A stretch of DNA of 17,392 nucleotides from Marinagarivorans sp. UBA5868 (lineage in GTDB: Bacteria; Pseudomonadota; Gammaproteobacteria; Pseudomonadales; Cellvibrionaceae): assembly GCA_002432095.1 (NCBI GenBank), contig DJFQ01000190.1, forward strand, positions 6,657-24,048, read 5' to 3'. The position numbers were made by a program, and so were the translations under genes. This document shows, piece after piece, positions 1 to 6,856 of the stretch. The notes under the pieces are model-generated. The model did no database searches, was not told the DNA's origin, and worked only from the letters and a program-made list of their open reading frames with translations. Each line of letters starts with the position of its first letter. The stretch's first letter is position 1.

Positions 1-1
1 G

Positions 2-2275
2 ATGGTGGGGATCGGCATCACCAAACAATCCACGGCGAACACCATTGATGTCGCACGTGGCGCCAAAGCAGTGGCTGACCGCTTGAACCCCACCCTGCCG
101 GAAGGAATGGAAATCAAACAGAGCTATGACTCGTCCGTTTTTATCGAAGAAGCCATCAACGAGGTGTACGCCACCCTTGCCATCGCCATCATTTTAGTGA
201 TCTTGGTGATCTATCTTTTTCTCGGTAGCGCACGTGCAACCTTGGTACCCGCTGTAACCGTACCCGTTTCGTTAATTGCTACTTTTATTATCCTGATGGT
301 GATGGGATTTACCGTAAATATGCTCACCCTGCTGGCGCTGGTGCTGGCTATCGGACTGGTGGTGGATGATGCAATTGTGGTGCTGGAAAACATTCACCGA
401 CGTATGGAGGAGTACGGCGAATCGGCGCTGGTAGCGGCCTATCGCGGCACTCGCCAGGTTGGTTTTGCCGTCATTGCCACCACTGCAGTGTTAATCGCAG
501 TGTTCGCACCCATCGCCATTCTCCAGGGAGATATAGGCCGTCTGTTCTCTGAATTCGCGTTGACTATGAGTGCCGCGGTTTTTTTCTCCAGCCTGGTGGC
601 GCTGACGTTATCGCCGGTTATCGCATCGCTATTTTTAAAACCCCACACCAAGGAAACCGGAATGGTGGCGGGAATTGACCGGTTTTTTCAGAGTTTCCGA
701 CGCCGCTATCAGGGATGGCTTGGATTTTTTCTCGGCCGACCGCTGTGGATTGTCGGCGCCTTTTTTGCGCTCATCGGCTTTTCTTATTGGTTGTTTCAAA
801 AAATCCCCAGCGAATATGTTCCCAAGGAAGATCGCGGTGCATTTTTTGTCATGGTGGATGGCCCCCAAGGCGCAAGCTACGAATATATGAAGGAATATAT
901 GGATGAAATTGAGCGGCGCATGACTCCCATGGTGGAGTCGGGAGAGATCCAGCGTCTGCTGGTGCGCGCACCGCGCGGTTTCGGCGCGGCATCATTCAAC
1001 AGCGGCATGGTGATCGCTGTGCTCAGTCCCTGGGGCGAGCGCCGTTCGGCCTGGGAGATTCTTGAGGAAGTGCGCGGTTTATTTGTTGACCTTCCGGGAA
1101 TTACCGCCTTCCCTGTTATGCGCCAGGGCATTGGCGGACGTTTGAGTAAACCGGTTGAGTTCGTCATTGGCGGTGGTACTTACGAAGAAATGGCGGAATG
1201 GCGCGATCTGTTGTTCGAAAAAATTAACGAAAATAATCCTGGTTTTCTCGCTCTCGATTCTGACTACAAGGAAAACAACCCACAGGTGCGCGTGGTGATC
1301 GATTATGATCGCGCCGCCGAGTTGGGAGTGTCCGTTCAAAATATTGGCCGCACGCTGGAATCCATGCTCGCCTCCCGTCGGGTGACGACTTTTATCGATA
1401 ACGGTGAAGAATACGATGTCCTGGTGGAGGGTCGCCGGGACCAACAAAACAGTCCGCAGGATTTGACCAATATTTATGTGCGCTCGGAACGCTCCGCGGA
1501 ACTGATTCCGCTTTCCAACCTGGTGACTTTTCAGGAGCAGGCAGCAGCGCAGAGTTTGAATCGTTACAACCGCACTCGCGCCGTCACCATCAGTGCCGAC
1601 TTGGAGGATCACTTGCCACTGGGCACCGCACTTAATCATTTGGAGCAACTCGTGCGTGAGCATCTCCCCGATTATGCGGTAGTGGATTACAAAGGCCGTT
1701 CCCGCGATTTTAAATATTCGGGTGACGCCAGTGTGTTGATGTTCGGCCTCGGAATTCTGGTGATGTTTCTCGTGCTCGCGGCCCAGTTCGAAAGTTATAT
1801 CAGCCCGTTCATTATTACGCTCACCGTGCCATTGGCCATGGCCGGCGGATTGATCGGACTTTGGGTGACCGGCAACAGCCTGAATCTCTACAGTCAAATT
1901 GGTTTAATCATGCTGATCGGATTGGCGGCAAAAAATGGAATTTTAATTGTTGAATTTGCCAATCAATTGCGCGACGAAGGCCGCGATGTCCACGCTGCTA
2001 TTGTCGAAGCCGCACAAATTCGTCTGCGGCCGATCATCATGACGAGCATTACCACCCTCGCAGGCTCGGTGCCGCTGTTTTTGTCGTCCGGTGCAGGCAC
2101 GGAAACCCGCGCAGTATTGGGTGTAACATTATTCGCCGGGGTAATCGTGGCGACCATATTCACGTTGTTCGTTGTGCCGGTCGCTTATGACTTACTCGCC
2201 CGTTACGCAGGCTCGCCTAAAGATAAAGAACACCAATTGGAGCGCGAATTGAGCGGAAGCAAAGCGGAAATATAA
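2..2275 (+). CDS. RND-family efflux pump inner-membrane transporter (AcrB/HAE1-like), 5' truncated by window edge
   Basis: Proton-driven drug or solute exporter of the inner membrane, the pump of a tripartite efflux complex. The frame is open from the first bases, and comparison with AcrB suggests roughly 280 N-terminal residues lie upstream, so the apparent ATG at 2 is not the start. Visible residues run from the end of the first periplasmic lobe into TM2-TM6 (about 55-270). TM4 carries the proton-relay pair D122-D123 in GLVVDDAIVVLENI. The second periplasmic loop spans about 275-570 and TM8-TM12 about 575-740. The TM10 lysine is K644 in GLAAKNGILIVEFA. The C-terminus is short and charged. 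The membrane-fusion partner would be expected upstream, outside the window. The gene ends at a strong terminator. The family is clear; the substrate cannot be told. AcrB/MexB-type exporters fit better than metal (CusA-type) pumps. Confidence 0.95.
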   Translation: MVGIGITKQSTANTIDVARGAKAVADRLNPTLPEGMEIKQSYDSSVFIEEAINEVYATLAIAIILVILVIYLFLGSARATLVPAVTVPVSLIATFIILMVMGFTVNMLTLLALVLAIGLVVDDAIVVLENIHRRMEEYGESALVAAYRGTRQVGFAVIATTAVLIAVFAPIAILQGDIGRLFSEFALTMSAAVFFSSLVALTLSPVIASLFLKPHTKETGMVAGIDRFFQSFRRRYQGWLGFFLGRPLWIVGAFFALIGFSYWLFQKIPSEYVPKEDRGAFFVMVDGPQGASYEYMKEYMDEIERRMTPMVESGEIQRLLVRAPRGFGAASFNSGMVIAVLSPWGERRSAWEILEEVRGLFVDLPGITAFPVMRQGIGGRLSKPVEFVIGGGTYEEMAEWRDLLFEKINENNPGFLALDSDYKENNPQVRVVIDYDRAAELGVSVQNIGRTLESMLASRRVTTFIDNGEEYDVLVEGRRDQQNSPQDLTNIYVRSERSAELIPLSNLVTFQEQAAAQSLNRYNRTRAVTISADLEDHLPLGTALNHLEQLVREHLPDYAVVDYKGRSRDFKYSGDASVLMFGLGILVMFLVLAAQFESYISPFIITLTVPLAMAGGLIGLWVTGNSLNLYSQIGLIMLIGLAAKNGILIVEFANQLRDEGRDVHAAIVEAAQIRLRPIIMTSITTLAGSVPLFLSSGAGTETRAVLGVTLFAGVIVATIFTLFVVPVAYDLLARYAGSPKDKEHQLERELSGSKAEI

Positions 2276-2295
2276 AATAGCGCTCGTCCAAAAAT

Positions 2296-2323
2296 AAAAA
2301 ACCCGGCGGAAGCCGGGTTTTTT
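2296..2323. terminator. Bidirectional rho-independent terminator
   Basis: A 7-bp stem acccggc / gccgggt with a GGAA loop is flanked by an A-run on the left and a T-run on the right, so it can terminate transcription in both directions. It lies 20 nt after the RND pump stop and about 30 nt beyond the stop of the converging secreted-protein gene, and probably serves both. Confidence 0.9.
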
Positions 2324-2353
2324 ATACGTCTGTGAGAGCGATTTTTTAATTGG

Positions 2354-4075
2354 TTACATATCCAAAGACATCAGGCTTACTCCGTCGATAGTAACGGCAG
2401 AAGTGCCAGCGTTCCCCAGATTGAGATCCAAAAATGCATTAGCATCCGACGGCACACCGTAGAATTCATAAGTATATTCCGTCCATTGCGGTTCGACGCT
2501 GAATGAAGTCTGCCCGTAACTTACCCAATTATTATCCTGATTGCCGTTGTGTCCGATGTTAGCTGTAACACTGCGATAACCATCTGCCTTGGCGCGAAAA
2601 CGCAGTTGATAAATCCCACCTTCACTCAAATTAACCGCTGTGCGCGCCTGAATATGCCAGTGCACGGAACCCGGATTGTAAATCGTCGCTTTCAATTGAC
2701 CGCCACTATAATCAGCCCAGGAAGACGCGCCCATATGGTTGAGAAATTGCCACCCAGCGCTGCTGGCGTTATCGAAGGAACAGTTGGCAACCAAATTACG
2801 CGTGGATTTACAGGCGTCAATCTGACTGACCTTTTCACGAATGAAAGCACCACCGTTATTGTTATAGGACCGCCAACCGAGCACGAGATCATCGCCATCT
2901 AAATCAATAGGGTCTGATGCGGAATAAGTCAGATTACCGTTCTGCGGATTCAGATAAAGATATCGATTAAGCGCCGTCGTTATGCGCCACTCATTTGTGG
3001 TGGTATTGCGTTTAAGAATCTTCAACGATTCATTGTCATCAAATGACGAGTAGGCGACCGTATCACCATTAACGGTAAGCTGATAAATGTTTTGATCGAC
3101 CTCTATGCTGGATTGCCCGAAGAACCCGCCATTGGCGTTCACGCGGAAAAACGTTAAACCGTGGTCGCCATTGAAGTCGCCCGAGGCAATAACCAGATTA
3201 CCACTGTGCATATCAACTTTATGGCCGAAATTACGTCCATAGTCATATCCGTTAGCAGCCCCAGTTATGCTCCAAGCTCCTGAAGCATCCCGTTTGTACA
3301 GGTAAACAATACCTATTGTTTGCTCAAAACCGGGGGCAGAAACAGCGACGCGATCGCCGTCTATCGCAACACTGGCGCCTAAGCGCTTTCCAGAAGTATC
3401 TGCGGGTGTCGCAAATTCTTGGTTCCAACGGGCTTGCGCAACATCGTAGCGGTAGATAAAAACTTGGCTTGTAGCCTGATCAGCCATGACCAAATAGTCA
3501 TCCGAAATTGCCAGACTTATATCTGAGGAGTGAACGTATCCCGGAAATTCAATTTTAACGATAGGTGCGCTACCGGCAGTGCCATTAGCCTTAACCAGAC
3601 TGTCGCAAGTCAATATACCGCTGACCGTGGGACACTGTGGCCACTGGGAATTGACTTTGCCGACCACATAAATTGCCGATTTTTTATCAGTGTTGCTTCC
3701 TGATGCTTCAGATGCCCCAAAAGCCAGCCATTTGTTTGAAAGCGCGACCTTGGCTCCGGCTCTTTTAAAAAAATGGTCGTTGCCGGCAAACTGGTAACGG
3801 CGTTCAGGATTGCTGTTCGTTCCATTGAAGAGATAAACAACACCCTGCCCTCCGATTCCGCCGCCGAGAATATCTTCTCCTGGGAGTGCAACGGTTTCCT
3901 GGAATGCCCCAACGAGCGTGGAATTACCCAAACGCGCCACGGCGCTACCAAACTCGGAATTACCGACATAGGTACCCGGCTTGACCACCACAGTTCCAGC
4001 AGATGCTGCAGTGGAAAACGCCAGTACGGCGTGCAGTGCGGTGAGCCGTAAAACATTTTTTCTTGTAACTGCCAT
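2354..4075 (-). CDS. Secreted protein with FG-GAP-like beta-propeller repeats and C-terminal CBM_4_9-like domain
   Basis: Predicted exported protein of 573 aa. Residues 1-26 form a Sec signal peptide with a basic start, a hydrophobic core and an ASA-GT cleavage site. Residues about 30-415 hold repeated blade-like units of the type 'FG.sVAidGDrvaVsAPg...G.VYLYkr' (clearest at GKRLGASVAIDGDRVAVSAP), resembling FG-GAP_2/integrin-propeller repeats. Residues 427-573 start NLVANCSFD and look like a jelly-roll carbohydrate-binding domain (CBM_4_9 class: aromatic-rich, Y-L-F-A-K core, ending TIDGVSLMSL). No catalytic domain is seen. The ATG at 4075 is chosen because GAGGGA sits 7 nt upstream and the signal peptide begins there; a TTG seven codons earlier lacks support. 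It is monocistronic. Binding of polysaccharide or a surface ligand is inferred from the domains; no function is established. Confidence 0.8.
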   Translation of the reverse strand: MAVTRKNVLRLTALHAVLAFSTAASAGTVVVKPGTYVGNSEFGSAVARLGNSTLVGAFQETVALPGEDILGGGIGGQGVVYLFNGTNSNPERRYQFAGNDHFFKRAGAKVALSNKWLAFGASEASGSNTDKKSAIYVVGKVNSQWPQCPTVSGILTCDSLVKANGTAGSAPIVKIEFPGYVHSSDISLAISDDYLVMADQATSQVFIYRYDVAQARWNQEFATPADTSGKRLGASVAIDGDRVAVSAPGFEQTIGIVYLYKRDASGAWSITGAANGYDYGRNFGHKVDMHSGNLVIASGDFNGDHGLTFFRVNANGGFFGQSSIEVDQNIYQLTVNGDTVAYSSFDDNESLKILKRNTTTNEWRITTALNRYLYLNPQNGNLTYSASDPIDLDGDDLVLGWRSYNNNGGAFIREKVSQIDACKSTRNLVANCSFDNASSAGWQFLNHMGASSWADYSGGQLKATIYNPGSVHWHIQARTAVNLSEGGIYQLRFRAKADGYRSVTANIGHNGNQDNNWVSYGQTSFSVEPQWTEYTYEFYGVPSDANAFLDLNLGNAGTSAVTIDGVSLMSLDM

Positions 4076-4416
4076 TTTATTTCCCTCAATGATCAATAAA
4101 AAACTGTGGCTTCCGTTAATTTCCTGGCGGCTAAAGCAGTGAAAACATCGAAGGACTTTCGATATTGGTCGAGCGACCTGAAGATTTGAATGCCGCGCGA
4201 GCGGCGTTTGGTCACAGCATTCCCGGCCCGGTCATTTACGCAAACCTCCAGTATTGAACCCACCGCCCGAGCGATGGGCCTCAATTCCGCAAATGACAAT
4301 GGGCGTAGATTCTAGAAGCTCGGTCTCGGCGACTCAATTGGCTAAAAATGCATATCTGAAATGCAAAAATGAATAACTCATCCAGCGTGAACACATCCGG
4401 CTTTCATCAGCGGTCC
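4076..4416. other. Intergenic region between divergent genes, left part
   Basis: This is the left part of the 640-bp gap between the secreted-protein gene (-) and amt (+). The promoter of the minus-strand gene should lie here, but I found no convincing -35/-10 pair. There are short palindromes, for example GGTCGAGCGACC at 4167-4178 and GCCGC/GCGGC around 4192-4205. Short reading frames in the gap have no recognisable start context or homology, and I do not call them genes. Confidence 0.5.
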
Positions 4417-4433
4417 TGCAAATGTACCGTGCA
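4417..4433. promoter_or_regulatory. Putative NtrC (NR-I) binding site upstream of amt
   Basis: The 17-bp sequence has the form TGCAA-N7-GTGCA. The enterobacterial NtrC consensus is TGCAC-N7-GTGCA, so 9 of 10 core bases match. It lies about 190 bp upstream of the predicted sigma54 start site, a normal enhancer distance. A further TTGGTGCA half-site at 4471-4478, centred about 45 bp downstream, has a poor left half and may be a second, weaker site. Confidence 0.55.
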
Positions 4434-4595
4434 ATCGTTCACCGTTTTAGTGCCGACATGGCGCCTCCCGTTGGTGCAGCACGCGCCAAAATAATCGGCG
4501 TAACGCAATAAAATAAAATATTTGGCGCGCCATCATCGCGAAACTGCCGACTTATTAACGCACGAGGTGTGAGCAGCCACTCGCGCACCGACGTT

Positions 4596-4611
4596 TGGCA
4601 CAGCGATTGCT
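4596..4611 (+). promoter_or_regulatory. Sigma54 (RpoN) promoter of amt
   Basis: TGGCAC-N5-TTGCT matches the -24/-12 consensus TGGCACG-N4-TTGCW almost perfectly. The invariant GG (4597-4598) and GC (4609-4610) are separated by exactly 10 bp. The predicted transcription start is near 4622, giving a leader of about 94 nt before the amt ATG at 4716. Known biology fits: amt genes are often NtrC/RpoN controlled under nitrogen limitation. Confidence 0.8.
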
Positions 4612-4715
4612 GAATGCGCTCCAGACAACTCGGACGCTGCTTGGTTTTGGCGCATACACCACTCGTGCATGCACCTTTGGATTTCACATCAATCCGGTTC
4701 GGGAATCATAAATTT

Positions 4716-6038
4716 ATGCATGTCAATTGCCGGCTGTCGCTGGTATTCGCCGCAAGTTTTTATCCTGCCGCTCCGGCGTTCGCGCAATCGGAGCTGCCCT
4801 CAAAAGAAGCGATTGATGTTATTTGGCTCGCCATGGCCAGCGCGCTCGTTTTTTTTATGCAGGCAGGTTTTGCTTTGCTTGAGAGCGGCATGTCACGCAG
4901 CAAAAACTGCATTAATGTCGTGATGAAAAATTACACCGATGTGTGCGTGGGCAGCCTCTTTTTTTGGCTTATAGGTTTTGGCCTGATGTTTGGCGCAAAT
5001 CCGTCGGGCTGGTTTGGTACTTCCAGCTTTGCACTTCACGATGGAAAATCCTGGGACTACAGTTTTTTATTATTTCAAACCATGTTTGCCGCTACCGCGG
5101 CGACCATTGCCAGCGGTGCAATGGCGGAGCGCACTCGCTTTCCGGCCTATTTATTTGCCGCCGCAGCCATCACCGCATTTATTTATCCCGTATTTGGCAG
5201 TTGGGCTTGGGGCAGTTATTTCTCCGGCCGTGGCTGGCTCGCGGAATTGGGCTTCGTCGACTTTGCCGGCTCAACAGTGGTGCACTCAGTAGGTGGCTGG
5301 TGCGCCCTGGCCGGGGTTCTGGTGCTCGGTCCGCGACTCGGACGCTTTGACCCACAAGGTCGCGCCCGAACCATTCCCGGCCACAATCTCAATTTTGTCG
5401 CTCTCGGCGGCTTTATCCTGTGGTTTGGTTGGTTCGGCTTCAACGGCGGATCCACCGTCGGCGCCAACGTCAATATCGGCTTGATCAATCTCAATACCCA
5501 ACTGGCGGCGTCCTCTGGCGCCACGGCTATTCTGTTGCTTTGCCTGCTCGGCCGCTCGCCGATTACGGTCCCTGCCGTAGTCAACGGCAGCTTGGCGGGT
5601 TTGGTCGGCATTACCGCTGGTTGCGCCACCATGGAACCAATATGGGCGGTGATCACCGGGGCAACAGCGGGTTTAGTCGCCAATTTGGGTGAGCGTATGC
5701 TCCTGCAATTTCATTTAGATGATGTGGTCGGCGCGGTAGCGGTACACGCTTTTGCGGGTGCCTGGGGAACCTTGTGCGCTGGCGCCTTCATGACCGGCAA
5801 CTTGTTTGATGCGCGCATTTTGTTGGTGCAAGCATTGGGGGTTGGCAGTTGTTTTATTTGGTCATTCGGAACGGCACTACTGCTTTTTAAAGCGCTGGAT
5901 CTGATTGCCAGCCTGCGCGCCGATTCTCAACACGAGCAAAGGGGTCTGGATTTCACCGAACATGCGGAGGTGGCCTATCCAGAGTTCGTTCAACAATCCT
6001 TCTACAACAAAAATAATTTGGAAAATGTGGAGCGCTAA
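4716..6038 (+). CDS. amt: Ammonium transporter, Amt/MEP/Rh family
   Basis: Inner-membrane ammonium channel/transporter of 440 aa. A probable signal peptide (residues 1-23, AFA-QS) is followed by eleven hydrophobic segments. Pore landmarks are visible. The twin histidines are H190 (STVVHSVGGW) and H344 (AVAVHAFAGAWG), and the outer phenylalanine gate is F124 in QTMFAATAATIASGAMAERT. WFGWFGFNGGST (237-247) corresponds to the inner-gate region. The C-terminal tail keeps the conserved GLDFTEHAEVAYPE element of Amt proteins. The ATG at 4716 is chosen because an in-frame upstream ATG at 4614 lies at the promoter itself, before the transcription start, and because the signal peptide begins at 4716. 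The ribosome site is weak (GGGA, about 10 nt upstream). Sigma54/NtrC control is predicted. No glnK is adjacent; an unknown gene follows after 45 nt without a terminator. Confidence 0.95.
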   Translation: MHVNCRLSLVFAASFYPAAPAFAQSELPSKEAIDVIWLAMASALVFFMQAGFALLESGMSRSKNCINVVMKNYTDVCVGSLFFWLIGFGLMFGANPSGWFGTSSFALHDGKSWDYSFLLFQTMFAATAATIASGAMAERTRFPAYLFAAAAITAFIYPVFGSWAWGSYFSGRGWLAELGFVDFAGSTVVHSVGGWCALAGVLVLGPRLGRFDPQGRARTIPGHNLNFVALGGFILWFGWFGFNGGSTVGANVNIGLINLNTQLAASSGATAILLLCLLGRSPITVPAVVNGSLAGLVGITAGCATMEPIWAVITGATAGLVANLGERMLLQFHLDDVVGAVAVHAFAGAWGTLCAGAFMTGNLFDARILLVQALGVGSCFIWSFGTALLLFKALDLIASLRADSQHEQRGLDFTEHAEVAYPEFVQQSFYNKNNLENVER

Positions 6039-6083
6039 ATAGCGCACCATTGCTTGAGACATGAATAAACGGGCAACACATTT

Positions 6084-6743
6084 ATGAACAGCACTGAAAT
6101 GATTCTGCGCAAACGCGCCTTGTATACCGGGCTGCAGCCATTCCTAAGAGATACGGAATTGATGGAGGCGCTGATCCTGTGGGAAAGCCGCTACGCGGGC
6201 CAACCAAAATTTGGCCTGCGTTATTTTGTTGCTGATTTGGTGAAATCCCTTGATCGACCAGTGGAGCATAAACATCTCCTTGTGCATCTTGTTGCGACCA
6301 TGAACAAATCGGCGGAGGAATTGCTGCCTGACCCTACGCCGGCGCTCTCCGCCTATAAAACCCGGCGGCGTACCAGTGCCTATGCCACTTACACACTGGC
6401 AGAAGTCGAGGCGTTCAGTATTCTGGTGGACAAATGGTTGAGCCTTGCTCAATCCGCTGCGGCTATAGATATCGGCAATTTTGTACAGCGCAATCTGGGG
6501 CGGTTGAACATCAATACAGACTTGAAACTGCAGGTGGAGCGCTGGCTGGAAGACGAGCAGCAACGAATCAAAGTGCCGCGCGTGGACATCCAGGATCTGC
6601 GCAAAATCATCAATCTTTTTTATATTGGTTTTTGTGAATATATGGGTCCAACCCGTGCGGATACACTTTTGGCAGAAGCTGTGACTCGTCTTAAATCAAA
6701 TGGCGGCGCCGCATTCAGCGAGGTGTTCAATAAACTTCTTTAA
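6084..6743 (+). CDS. Conserved-looking hypothetical protein downstream of amt
   Basis: A protein of 219 aa that I do not recognise. It has no signal peptide or membrane segment. It is rich in charged and leucine residues and probably all-helical. An N-terminal helical part (about 1-80) is followed by a basic linker (KTRRRTS, about 92-98), a central helical part and a C-terminal segment containing EYMGPTRADTLLAEAV. That segment faintly recalls the 'Y.GP.A..L...A' C-terminal motif of some bacterial kinase and FHA-type proteins; this is a weak impression, not an assignment. It lies 45 nt after amt with no terminator, so co-transcription from the sigma54 promoter is likely, which suggests a role linked to nitrogen sensing or transport. 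The ATG at 6084 overlaps the stop of an 8-codon mini-ORF starting at 6061. The ribosome site is weak. It is probably a real gene; the function is unknown. Confidence 0.75.
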   Translation: MNSTEMILRKRALYTGLQPFLRDTELMEALILWESRYAGQPKFGLRYFVADLVKSLDRPVEHKHLLVHLVATMNKSAEELLPDPTPALSAYKTRRRTSAYATYTLAEVEAFSILVDKWLSLAQSAAAIDIGNFVQRNLGRLNINTDLKLQVERWLEDEQQRIKVPRVDIQDLRKIINLFYIGFCEYMGPTRADTLLAEAVTRLKSNGGAAFSEVFNKLL

Positions 6744-6787
6744 CATCTCTGCACAACGGTATTTACTCCCAGGGTCAACAAAATCCA

Positions 6788-6820
6788 GTGTCACAAGCGT
6801 TTCAATTTTGTGACAATAGC
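6788..6820 (+). promoter_or_regulatory. Pho-box-like direct repeats (and dyad) upstream of the PiT gene
   Basis: Three 7-mers repeat at an exact 11-bp period: gTGTCAC (6788), gTTTCAA (6799) and gTGACAA (6810), each followed by 4 bp. This is the architecture of PhoB boxes (CTGTCAT-N4-CTGTCAT), though the match to consensus is partial. The same DNA also forms a perfect inverted repeat, TGTCACAA (6789-6796) with TTGTGACA (6808-6815). It lies about 40-70 bp upstream of the transporter start, suggesting phosphate-responsive or other repressor/activator control. Confidence 0.4.
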
Positions 6821-6856
6821 GCCCCTTCAAAAGCGCTGACCCTTGGGATATTCATA

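Noticed and set aside
1079..1897. 272-aa minus-strand frame opposite the RND pump gene
   Set aside because: Shadow of the pump gene in the opposite strand. The plus strand encodes clear RND motifs throughout, and the minus translation has no recognisable features.
4093..4299. 68-aa reading frame on the minus strand upstream of the secreted-protein gene
   Set aside because: No recognisable family and no good ribosome site. It occupies the expected promoter region, and its stop lies just before the real gene start.
4439..4687. 82-aa reading frame on the minus strand in the amt control region
   Set aside because: It overlaps the sigma54 promoter and the NtrC half-site; its composition looks random and no ribosome site is evident.
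4614..4715. N-terminal extension of Amt from an upstream in-frame ATG
   Set aside because: That ATG precedes the predicted transcription start, and the extension is not signal-peptide-like, while a signal peptide begins at 4716.
5216..5683. 155-aa proline- and alanine-rich minus-strand frame inside amt
   Set aside because: Low-complexity antisense shadow of the transmembrane coding sequence of amt.
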